64,000 nt of DNA from Chaetoderma sp. LZ-2023a (lineage: Eukaryota; Mollusca; Caudofoveata; Chaetodermatida; Chaetodermatidae), in assembly GCA_034401795.1 (NCBI GenBank), contig CM067363.1:28654430-28718429 (forward strand), in the 5' to 3' direction. The position numbers and the translations under genes are program-made. The notes beneath the pieces are model-generated. The model did no database searches, was not told the DNA's origin, and saw nothing but the letters and a program-made list of their open reading frames with translations. Shown one piece after another: positions 33,395 through 46,394 of the stretch. Every line of letters starts with the position of its first letter. Positions within the stretch are counted from its first letter, which is position 1.

Positions 33395-33560
33395 TAAATA
33401 TTTTGAAACTCATTTGATTGGAAGCTGTTGTTTAATTCATATAATTACCGTGGAATTTAGATTCTAGGAAGTCGGGTTTTAACGTTATTCAGGAACTGCA
33501 AAATGGATCAACCATTTGCATCAGCATCTTCCATTCAACTTAGTTTCAAAATATTTAATA
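33395..33560. repeat. PAL-type palindrome with conserved spacer
   Basis: Orthologue of 24640-24803: TTAAATATTTTGAAACTCAT arm, spacer from TTTAATTCATATAATTACC, closing arm TTAGTTTCAAAATATTTAAT. Confidence 0.6.
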
Positions 33561-34432
33561 TCATATTTGTTATCTGAATGAGATTTCGGATTTACTGGTT
33601 CCGGTTTTTAAGGGGAATGGTCACATCAATTCCTTTAGGTTTAAGCTCTTTTCCTGATTAACGATTTCATTAGATCCATTCATTGCTGATGACAGCCAAG
33701 CTACTTCCACCACTTCACGGTTTCATTTCAAATGAAGATGGTCGTTAGTAAATCGTAGGCTATAAAACTGTCAGGCACTGACTATAATTTGGCCAATTCC
33801 ATACCAATCAGTGGTGTTTGAATGACTATAGAGGAATCCAGTGTTAGGCCACCTCGAGCTAAGTTCCACCCACACTTCACCCATGTTGAGGTCGGCTGAT
33901 CCCTTCACTCTCAATTGCCAGAAAACTATTCATGTAAGGTATTGAATAAGTTGAAACTAATTTGTTGTTGCTGTCTAGGCAGCCTGTTTATTAAACATTA
34001 AAGACCTACAATCCTTACAATTCGTACAACAACGCTTAGTCCGCCATCAATCACGCATTCCTGGCGAGCTTAGCTACATAATCCGTTAATTTGCATTCTG
34101 GGATTTTAAATTTCAAATTAATTCCGACACGTGTAAAAAGATGGTGGCCATGCCATTCATCATTGATACGAATCTCATTACGGATGTTGAATTCTACTGA
34201 TATATTATGGGATATAGATTTCCTCTTTCCATTTCATTCACATCACATTCCTCTATCCTTATCACAATCATTTTGTTTTAGCATCGCATCAATGTTGAAC
34301 TGTGCTTGCCACCATTTTGTCTCGTCAATCTGGATTGTGTGACGTCATGTAAGTGTTAATGCAAACATTCTTCATTATGTAACCCTTTCATGACGAAGCT
34401 GGCTAAGCACGGCCTCTGCAGTGGTCTTAGAG

Positions 34433-34568
34433 CATGTCCATTTGCAGGTCAAGAGACGACTAATTTTTAAGTTTTACCACTGGAATGACTGGCTCTGTAA
34501 TTCAGCCAGTCATTTCAGTGGTAAATTTAAAATGAAATACACTACTACTGACCTGCTATTGGGCATTC
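34433..34568. repeat. FB-B foldback repeat copy
   Basis: TTTTACCACTGGAATGACTGG pairs with CCAGTCATTTCAGTGGTAAA almost perfectly; outer arms CATTTGCAGGTCAAGAG and CTGACCTGCTATTGGG. Preceded by CTGCAGTGGTCTTAGA. Confidence 0.7.
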
Positions 34569-34689
34569 AATAAGCCAATATTTAGATGTTTTACCAAATT
34601 TAGGAATTAAAGCGTTAATAATTATCTTGTTTAATATTCTGAAACAGAGGCCGTAACAGCCTCTTGTCAAATTAGTTTCAAAATATTCA

Positions 34690-36930
<2,241 letters not shown>

Positions 36931-37400
36931 TAATTCTACCAATTATCTGTTTAACCATTACCAAATTCTGTATGATATAAGGAAGCTTATGTTGAATATT
37001 TTAAATTTTATTTGACTAGGAGCGTTTGCTGCCTAACTGTGCCCAGTCAAATTAGTTTCAAAATGTGCAACAGCGTTCCTTTATAGTTGTCATCAAATAA
37101 AGACACTGGCATTGTAAATGTTACAGAGTCAATATCACACTTTACTTAGTAATTGTCTCCAGTAGAAATATGAGAAATGGAGGAATCCAGTGGTAGCTAT
37201 GTCCTACCATCTTTAGCAAAGCTCCACCCCCAGGTCGCCTGTGTTGGGATCGATCGATCCAAGAACTCGCTGACTATCAATTTCCAGAAACCTATACAGG
37301 TAGGCTGTTGAATCTTTTGAAACTAAGTTGACCTGGTGCTGTTGCTGCCTATGGCTTATGTTTATTAAATAGTAAGGCCACTCAATTTGTACAAAATTGT
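36931..37400. repeat. PAL-A fragments between X3 and Y2
   Basis: One eroded palindrome at about 36990-37075, then a PAL-A left half from about 37170 (GGAATCCAGTGG, AGCAAAGCTCCACCC, GGGATCGATCGATCC, CTATACAGGTAGGC) ending near 37400. No gene. Confidence 0.5.
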
Positions 37401-37630
37401 ATTGATCTAGTTGTCTTTACTGAAAGGATTGCTAAATAATTAAGAGGTATGAGAAACTAGGATGCTTGGGAGAAGACAGCTGAGATGATAGCGATGAGAG
37501 CAAAAAAGGTAAAGGTTTAGATGTATCATATGGAGAAAGACATATTTAAATGTGTATTGTCAGACCAAATGCTTGAAAATAAAATTGCTAAATTCGTATA
37601 CTTTTAGAGGCTTCAATTATATATCTAAAT

Positions 37631-37716
37631 CCGTGTTCTCACTAGAGAGTTAATCGGGAATAACGCCATACTTCAGTATGGCGTTATTTATGATTAAGTC
37701 TCTAGTGAGAGCGCGG
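37631..37716. repeat. 86-bp perfect-armed hairpin
   Basis: Arms CCGTGTTCTCACTAGAGAG and its complement CTCTAGTGAGAGCGCGG, continuing through AATAACGCCATACT/AGTATGGCGTTATT to a 2-nt centre. Few mismatches in about 40 bp of arm. Not seen elsewhere in the window; looks like a short foldback/MITE. Confidence 0.75.
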
Positions 37717-38270
37717 CCTAAATGTAATGAAACGAAGCAAATCTTAAAATATGATGATTTCATTTCATAAAAATTTATTTAATTCTTTCGGATTCACAAC
37801 TTTAAAAGCTATATTAATTAATGCGTAATGACACCGTTATATGTTAAGATATATTTCGTTTCCTTACACCTATGCACATAATTTAAACCATTAAAATTAT
37901 ATAATTTGACAATTTAATTTTCACCCATTTTGGTGTGAATATGCACCTTCAAACAAACATCTATTTATAGGCATAACACTGTATGAAAATACAAAATAAA
38001 AACAAGCAGAGTTGCTTAACTCATCAGACTAACATGGAATATTAGCATTCGTTTGCAATTGTTACGATTTCCAAGTCATCTACTGGTTGATGACACTGCT
38101 TTCACGCTATTCCCTTTGCCAAGAAAACAACTTGCAATTTGTAGATTGTGCTCGGAATAGCCCATCACCCTATATACAATCGTAAATCAGTTTACCAAAT
38201 CGTCTCACATCTCTCGTGAAGCGTGATTGATTGATGGGGTTTTAAAATGACAGCTACAAGTAAAATTGCT

Positions 38271-38359
38271 TAAGCATCGTCTATGAGACGAGTCTGTGAT
38301 GGGTAACTCTTATCACCCGGCACACCAGACGTCGTGATGACGAATGAGCTTTCTAAAAT
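38271..38359. other. Hyperconserved 89-bp core of block Y, copy 2
   Basis: Identical to the Y3 core at 53198-53286 and one base different from Y1 at 7214-7302. Confidence 0.6.
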
Positions 38360-38420
38360 CTTAGGGGCCATTAACACTTTAACACTTATATCAGTCAAAC
38401 GGTTTCTGCAGTGGTCTTAA

Positions 38421-38523
38421 TAAATGTCCATTTTCAGATCAAGAGAAGACTATTTCTGAAAAATTACCACTAAAGGTAAGTTTTCAAAAGTAGTCTTCTC
38501 TTGGTCTGTAAATGACCGGTTTC
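38421..38523. repeat. FB-B foldback repeat copy, central part deleted
   Basis: Arms AAATGTCCATTTTCAGATCA with AAGAGAAGACTATTTCTGAA fold on TTTTCAAAAGTAGTCTTCTC with TTGGTCTGTAAATGACC. The inner GACTGGCT stem is missing. Confidence 0.6.
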
Positions 38524-39212
38524 TATGAGAAACTTGAAACACAGAGTCTAGGGTAATAGAGTTAAGAAGACAATAGTATAGTGTTGCTACCATCGACAGC
38601 AACGAGTATTTCAGCAATATGATTTTAAAGCTTTTTTAAATGTTCACACTACGAAATGAGAGGGTTATAGCTAGAGATGGGCTTGGTATAGCTTGAAATA
38701 GATTGCTCTGTAACGTATGTCTAATAAATGGGGTTATTCCTGTTATTCGGTAATGAGAAATCGACTTGGGAATGAGGATAAGCAGTGATGACATGTTTAT
38801 GTTCATGATGTTTTAGATGCGGGTTTGTATGTGGGGCAGCATGGCAACCATATCCTACATGCCTATGTAAAAGAGAAGTTAACAAATGGATGAATCCACT
38901 TTTATTTATGCTCCACCTATATGTTGCTAAGCTCAGCCCATCTGTAGCTAAGCTCCACCCATGCTTTGCGTGCTTTAATTGTGATAAATTTTTATATATT
39001 TTGAATCCTGAATTCCCAGAATCCCAATTTCATGGTAGCAGGTAGCTAAGCTGTGGAATCTTCTGAAACTAATTTGACTGCGGGTGGTTTCCCCTATGAT
39101 GGCAACAGTGCCCAGTCAAATTAGTTTCAAATTATAAATTGTAAAGATATATAATTCATACAACTGACAGACCATTCCAGGTTCATGACAGAGTATTTTA
39201 TTAATTATTATT

Positions 39213-39723
39213 GGTCAAGTTCTACTCGCTAACTATAGTCAGCTTGCTCGTTTACTGAACATGCGCAGTTGCTATATCCTGTCTGACGCTGAATAGTTAA
39301 CTATACTTGGTTGGTACCCGATTTCCCATTGAATTCCAATTGCAGAAAATTTGGAGCCGGGTACCAGTCTCCACTAATCCTTTCTGTCATGTATTTTTAT
39401 GGCCTATGAAAATGGGTTGCTTTTGTTCTCTAAGATGTCTAAAAGCATCCAAATGCTATAAAGCGGGAAGTAGGTGGGCTTTGGGAACATTGATTTACCG
39501 CAGGGAACCATGATTTCATCAAACTTACATAGGTTGGGGAAATATTAACACGTTATGTACATTTTACCGGGTCAAACAAACACTATCCACCATTTTGTAC
39601 CAACCATTTGGAATGGATCTCGGGTGCTCTGTCGACTATATCCGACTAGCTAGTTAACTATTTGAAGTTCGACTTGTAGTCTAGTTAGTTATAGCTAGCT
39701 ATGGTTAGGAGTCGAAGTTGGCC
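39213..39723. mobile_element. 511-bp TIR element (MITE) with ATT duplication
   Basis: Starts GGTCAAGTTCTACTCGCTAAC and ends in the imperfect complement (GGAGTCGAAGTTGGCC). It is flanked by ATT at 39210-39212 and 39724-39726. Y3 at about 53690-53705 lacks it and reads through with one ATT, proving insertion. No transposase; the 68-codon ORF inside has no recognisable product. Distinct from PAL-A, though it shares the ATT duplication. Confidence 0.75.
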
Positions 39724-40120
39724 ATTGTGCCATCGGCCTACATGTGGAGTATCTGCTTTTGACGTCATATACTTGAGTGACAGATCAGAGTCCTCCATTA
39801 GCTGACCAATTTAGAGGTATCTAAAGAAATACTGATGTGTATTTCATTTTGGCGGAAAGTTAGCCAATGCCATGGCGTGAATAATCAGATAGATGTCTAT
39901 AGTATGAAACCTTATTTTATTTTGGCATACCAACAGTAAGAAAACATACATATCCACGGGATAGGGTTATTTACAAAAGGGATATTTAAAAATTACTGTG
40001 CTGTACAGTGCAGCTCATAAATAAGTTAACATATTTAAAAACCCAGACACATGTGTGTTAGTAAGAAATGTTATGTTGAATATTTTGAGCATATTTGGAT
40101 AGTAATGTCTTTCAATCCAA

Positions 40121-40439
40121 TGGACCCTTCCAGTGTATCTATATGATGGCATAAACAACTACACGACACGTAGAATGACGTCATAATCAATTACGTCACG
40201 AGTGGCGTAGATAAGTACGTCACGAACGCATAATTGAAGACTGACTATGCGCTGTTATACAAATTGTATGTCTTTCCTATTTAATAAACATTATGTTGAC
40301 TAATTTTAAACTAATTTGCCTGGGCGATGTTGGTGCCATATGCCAGACAGGCTAGGGACCAATCGATCCGAACACGAGCGATGTGTGTGTGCGGGTTACC
40401 TGGAGATGGGCGGGACAAAGCTAAAACTAGAACGGTACA
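40121..40439 (-). repeat. PAL-A foldback copy in Y2
   Basis: TGGACCCTTCCAG left end, ACTAGAACGGTACA right end. Orthologous to 7804-8119. The right palindrome arm is mostly deleted. Confidence 0.6.
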
Positions 40440-41332
40440 TTATGTTCAAAATACTCACAGTACGTTTCATTTTGAACTGCACTGTACTTCTCAGAGGTGG
40501 TATTTGGAGGATAGCAACAGATGCCAGGGATATTAAAATATATATATCTAAGTGGTTGATCTCCCTGTCATCAGATGCCTTGTAATGGAGATATCACATC
40601 TGTCACGCAAATGTCTGACGTCATAATAAATATAGGTCACTTGTTAGTTGACGTCACAATCAAAATGACGGAGGCCCGTCAGGAAACTGGAAACGTCTGC
40701 TCTGAAAGTGTATAAACATAATTTATTTTTTTCTTAGAGGGAGCGCAATAAGACAGGTCTTATAACCGCGTCTCCAATACAATTATATTAAACGGTAAAT
40801 GTCTCAAGAAAGCGTTTGACTTGTATGTTTTGCGGGAAGTTACACGTTAACAAGCATTCTGTTGAATAGTGATAAGTTAATCTTGCCATAAGTAGCAACA
40901 CCTCCCGGTTAAGTTAGAATAAATATATTCAATAGCTTACTTGTTTAGTTACCTTGAAGTTTAGATTCTGGAAATTTAGGTTTCAAATTATTAAATCGAT
41001 TCCAATGCGCGTCAAAAAGTGGGTGAAACTTAACTAGAAATGAGAGGGTTATAGATAGAAATGGGCGTGGCATAGCTAGAGATGGGCTTGGTATAGCTTG
41101 AAATAGATTGCTCTGTAACGTATGTCTAATAAATGGGGTTATTCCTGTTATTCGGTAATGAGAAGTCGACTTGAGAATGAGGATATGCAGTGATGACATG
41201 TTTATTTTCATGATGTTCTAGATGGGTGTTTGTATGTGGGGCAGCATGGCAACCATATCCTACACGCCTATGTAAATGAGAAGTCTTCCAAAAACAAAAA
41301 AGGTCAACCTAAGGGCTATGTCGTCGTCGTAA

Positions 41333-41375
41333 AATAGTGGTAGGAGTAGTGGTAATGGTAGGGATAATACTAGTT

Positions 41376-41441
<66 letters not shown>

Positions 41442-41615
41442 CCAGTAGAAGTAGCAGCAGCAGTAACAGAAGTTGCAGTAGTTGCAGTAGTTGCAGTAGT
41501 AGCAGTAGCAGCTGCAGTCGAAGCCGCAGCCACAGCTGTATTCGCAGTAGTGATTGCAGTAGCAGTAGCAGTAGCAGTTGCAGTAGCAGGAGCTGTAGCT
41601 GTAGCAGTAGCAGTA
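41333..41615 (+). repeat. (AGT)n / (GCAGTA)n microsatellite at head of block Z copy 3
   Basis: Short pure AGT core (about 41375-41437) followed by an unusually degenerate GCAGTAGTTGCAGTAGC-type repeat. More diverged than in Z1, Z2 and Z4. Confidence 0.9.
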
Positions 41616-43968
41616 AGGCTCTGTCTGACAGCAATCTGTTCTGAGCATTAGTCTTATCAGATGTATATGTGATTGTATGCTTTGTGTCCCGTCTCTACTA
41701 CTGAGACTTAGCCAAACAATTCCTCCTCGTTGAACAAATCGTGTATTTTCCTCTGCTATTTTTCTAAGACGATCCCGGAAATTGAAAACACACACTCTGT
41801 TAATGTCGGTGAATAGTTGGTCTAGTGTGATGAGAATTCAAATATCGTGTTCGCGGTTGTGTGGATGAATACTGAAGAAGGTTCTATATAGCTGGCAATA
41901 CGCTGGGTACGTCAATGGACGCGGTAATCGTGCCACATAAAATATTCAATATTTTATTCACTTCACAAGTGTGGTGTCAAGCAACACTACTCAGGCCCAA
42001 CCTTCTAAATATCTATCACTATCTCCACGTGGTATTAAAGCCGGACGCTTTGACTACGCACAGATAATGGGCCACCCACATCCTGATAATATTGCTCATG
42101 GGCTTGATTTGCAAATTAATTGTTTTCAAGGAGCGAAACTATTTTCTTAACCATGTGTTATGCCCGCGCTTTGTATAGCTTTAACAGGGCCGGCCTTAGA
42201 ACTGTGGACCCTGTGCACAGTTTCTGAAATTCTTACCTGGGGCCCCCAGAAATGGCCTTGGGATTGCGAGAATAATAACCATGGTCGCTTTATAAAAGTG
42301 TATTAGCGTAGACCGTCTGGGACAACAATGTACACATTTCCATTTCTAATCTTACAAGCGAAAACACTGCTAGCTCATTTTGCGAAATTACGGGTACGGG
42401 GAATTGATCGGCGGTTGAGTAAATTCACTAACTAATTCCTTTCCGGTCCAGTAAAAATCACGTAACAAATCAATGCTTTCAGACTATTAAAGGCGGACAC
42501 GACACACGGTTTTGATGATGAAATGAAGTGCACAACGTGCCAATGTTTGGCGGACAATGCGTAATCAGTCGATACATGTCGTGTTTGTTCTTTCCACTTC
42601 AAAACTAAATCAAACATGGATAGCTTACCAAGTCTACCTTTCTCTATTACGTCTAGACGTGGACTGGATTTTCTTTCTGCGTAGTTTTAAATTCTGTATC
42701 CAGTTTCACTTTTCCTTTGCCAACTTTTAGGTATTGTTTTAATTTCACATTGTTGCATTGCTCTAAGTTGTTGCGGATAAGACACACACCAACTTACACC
42801 AATACAATTTTCAAGTTAGATGCCTGAACTGATGCCTTGCGATACTTATCGGTTAACTAATACTATGATGTTTTCATGGTGACTGTTAGATGTTGGAAGA
42901 GTAGTAGGTTGCTAAAGTCACGAATATTGCCGAAGCATGATTCGATCTAGGATATGGGGGTAAATTCATAGAAAAAGAAATCTTAAAGGCCTTAGGGGTG
43001 CAGTGATTTCGTAGAGATTTCTACTCGTGAACAGTTCCGATTGTGCATCACGGTGTAAATACCTTATCATTGTATGATAAACATGGCCAGGAAAATATTT
43101 TTAGAAATATACTCTCTGACTGCTGAGTTTTTGCAAACGACATATTCCGGGGTAATATACATGGGCCTGCTAAATATTTTGAAGACAATTTGACTGAATG
43201 TAGCCACCAGCAACATTCAGCCAAATTGTTTTTAAAATATTCAGCAAGTCAAGAGCTTTTGCTCATTGAAATTATTGGCTGGTGCCATGCAGCAGTGAGA
43301 CAATGAAAACTAAAAATAAAATGGATCCTAGCATAATTCTCATTTGGTACACCATAATGTAGAAATGTTTTTTTTTCCAATTAGTAACCTCGCTATCATA
43401 TTAAGAAAGAACCGCTTCAAAATCACAAATTCTATTTCTCACATTGGTTAATAATAGTCTTATCAGTCTCTAAGGATTTGAAGTTACTCGCTAATTTAAC
43501 TGTCTCACTGCTGCAAGCCACCAGAAACTGATTTCAATGAGCAAAATTACCTAACTGGCTGAGTATTTTGAAAATGATTTGACTGAAGGTTGCTGGTGGC
43601 TTAGCCACCAACAACTGTCAGTCAAATTGTTTTCAAAATCATACGCTTGTTCAGAGATATAATCCCTGGGATATGTCGTCTGCAAAGGATCAGCAGTCAA
43701 ACATTTCATAGCATTGGATCAAGTGGCGATGACAGTCAAGCTACCCAAAGCATTTCATGCTGCAATTTGCTACGAAGGTGGGCATTAGTATGCGGTAACT
43801 AATTATATCGGAATCATTAGCGTTAAAACTGAAACACACTCATGTCCATGTGTGTATGAAGGTGAGGCAGAAGGTGTGGTACAGTGGCAGAAATGGCATG
43901 GCCAATTTTCAGATTAATATTATGCCATGAACCATTCGCTCTGGTTATGGAAGGAACTCTTGGATACT

Positions 43969-43970
43969 CG

Positions 43971-44043
<73 letters not shown>

Positions 44044-44063
44044 GCGCGCGCGCGTGTGTGTGT
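43969..44063 (+). repeat. (GTGC)n/(GC)n/(TG)n microsatellite
   Basis: About 18 GTGC units, then GC and TG dinucleotide runs. Same place in the block as 22443-22592. Confidence 0.95.
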
Positions 44064-44370
44064 TATTTGACCTTGATTTAGTATAAGGAGTAGCCTCGAG
44101 TATTCATAATATCCTTATAGGATATAACAGTTTAACTTGTCGCGTTAAACAGCCATCTATCAAGTTAATTTGGTACGCAAATGAGAGAGCATCCTCGTGC
44201 AAATATTGGCACCTGTGTGTGAAGCCACTCTCGGGTCTCAGGAAGCTAGACACCGATACTCCGTTGTCCTCGAGAATATTGGGAAAGGAAATTACAGATA
44301 TGCTCGATTAGGAATAGAGTTGAGTCAGAAAGTTAATGGGTGCGTGAAGAGGCATTTGATAATTAGACAA

Positions 44371-44725
44371 TGGACATTGCCAGTTTTAGCTATGCCCCGC
44401 CTATCTTTAACTAAGCTCCACACATGCAATGCCTATCTATTTCTAGAAACTATACAAGTTAGCTATTGAATATTTTGAAACTAATTTGACTGGGTGCTGT
44501 TCCCGGCAAAACAGCGCCCAGTCAAATTAGTTTCAAATTATTCAAACCATGTTTATTAAATATGTACGTCATACAATTCGTTCACCACAACTTAGTCCAT
44601 CCCCAAATAAGCGTCAGCGACGAACTTAGTTACGACACTCATGCCATAATTGAGGATAGCGTCATCTTACACGTCACGTAGTTGATTATGACGTCATATG
44701 ATTGATGGGTAAACTGAAATCATCC
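44371..44725 (+). repeat. PAL-A foldback copy
   Basis: TGGACATTGCCAGTTTTAGC start, CCCCGCCTATC box, central palindrome at about 44463-44545 (TGGGTGCTGTTCCCGGC / AACAGCGCCCAGTC), TTGATTATGACGTCATATG near the end. Orthologue of 22890, 31452 and 58808. The ATCGATCGAT segment is deleted here. Confidence 0.7.
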
Positions 44726-45757
44726 AATGAGTTATTGAAGCACACTCATTATCACATGTGTATGAAAAGCGAGCTAAACATGATGATGCAGATGGAGAGA
44801 TGTCATGGCCATTTTTCGGATTAGGATTGTGTCATGCGCCATTCGTTTGCATTATGGAAAGAACGTTTGACATAGATCATCAGTTGGTCAAATTGGCTGT
44901 TATTCATTTCTTAAAATAACATTCGCAAATTGCTGTAAATGAACGATTCACAAATAACATTGGCATTATATGGGATGCGTTACTTGCCCTAGATTTAGTG
45001 AAAAGGCATCAGCGAGTTATAGGAAATACAGGTTTAACTTGTAGCTTTACACTGCCACTAATCAATAAAATGTGATACGCGTGTGAGGGAGCATCCTCGT
45101 GAATATCTTGGCACCCATGTGTGAAGCCAATCTCATGTCTCTTGAAACTGGCCTTTGATAATATGCTGTCATCGGGGGACATATTATTGGGCGATGGAAT
45201 TACAGATAAGATAACATAAGAATAGACAGTTAAGCGAGAAAGTCAAGAGGTGCGAGAAGGGTCATTTGATAATTAGACAACTGGCAAACCTTAATCACGT
45301 GGCCCTATCACCCTATTGGCAAGTAGATCAAGGGTATAGGTATCAATCGAGAGGAGCTTAGGGAACATGGAAAGAGGAAACAACGCTCGTGTTCGTTTCA
45401 AACACAACAAAAATAAACTGCTGTTGCATCATAAGGCAATCTTTCACAAGCTTGTCGAAAATCATCTCAATTCTTGAGAGAATGATATGACCAATGTCCA
45501 TGAGGTACATGAAAGAAATCGATGCAACATGTACATGCCAAGAAATTGGATTACTTTGAATACATGAATACTATAAGTTGAGATAGAACCATTCAGTAGC
45601 CATCCGTTCAGAATGTGGATCCGTCCTCCTGCACCACAACTCTAGAACTGTGGGTCCTCATGTACACACTATAAATAATAATAATAATAACAATAACAGA
45701 CGTGTTATATCTGAGTGGTGTATTTTACGTAACCAACTGAAATGGCATTGTGAAAAT

Positions 45758-46055
45758 GGATCGTTCCAGTTTATCCATCCATCATATGACGTCATAATCA
45801 ACTACGTGACGTGTAGGATTGTGTCATAATCAGTGTAAATACCTCGATTTAGTCCGTCTTAAACATGTAATATCCGACACATTGTACAAATTGTATGTCC
45901 TTAGCAAATCATCAATAACGCTTAGCCATCACCAATTATAGCGTACTCATCTACTAGCCATCACCAAGTATGCAGTCGTAGCGTACTTATCTACGCCATT
46001 CATGGCGTCATTGATTATGACGTCATCCTACATGTCATGTAGTTGATTATGACGT
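45758..46055 (-). repeat. PAL-A fragment at end of Z3
   Basis: ATGGATCGTTCCAGTTTATCC left end, TGACGTCATAATCAACTACG, then rearranged sequence with a second, inverted CRE-containing half (to about 46055). Confidence 0.5.
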
Positions 46056-46330
46056 CATATTTTGCACCCTTATGATTGAACGTATATAGTATATACTGAG
46101 ACAGTTGGCGCGGGAGTTATCTGATTGGTTGAAATGTGCATAATTTCTACCTTAATATACCGTAGAAATGTATCTACATTTAGTTGTTAAATCCTGAATA
46201 TTTCTATTTGAATATATAATAAAATATTTTAATTAACATGCATTATCACTGGGGCGTATTGTATTAACTGCGAGGAGAGTAAAGTATGAAGCAAGTTTTC
46301 CTTTCAGCGAATGTGTCATAACTGAATTAA
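46056..46330 (+). repeat. Block X fragment, copy 4
   Basis: Matches the first part of X1 (CACCCTTATGATTGAACGTA, CTGCGAGGAGAGTAAAGTAT) and stops at CATAACTGAATTAAA, where the foreign insert begins. Confidence 0.7.
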
Positions 46331-46394
46331 ATGTATGTAGGTATGATTACTGTATTCTGCGGCTGTAGTAGTAGAAACATCCTAAGCTGCAATC

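Larger units (their letters stand above)
37400..41330 (+). repeat. Long duplicated block Y, copy 2
   Basis: Paralogue of Y1 and Y3. It has a private 511-bp TIR element (39213-39723) and a private insert of about 108 bp (40708-40815) with no features I recognise. Empty for the PAL-A at Y1 8198 and for the LTR retroelement. Text at 38640-38880 recurs at 41035-41280 (AGCTTGAAATAGATTGCTCT), a duplication inside Y2. No gene. Confidence 0.75.
41616..46055 (+). repeat. Long duplicated block Z, copy 3
   Basis: Paralogue of Z1 by layout: late GTGC tract at 43969-44063, hairpin pair at 43170 and 43557. It lacks the last part of the block (from the spacer palindrome onward). The segment 45900-46040 carries two copies of a TAGCCATCACCAA phrase and several CRE-like sites. 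No gene. Confidence 0.75.
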
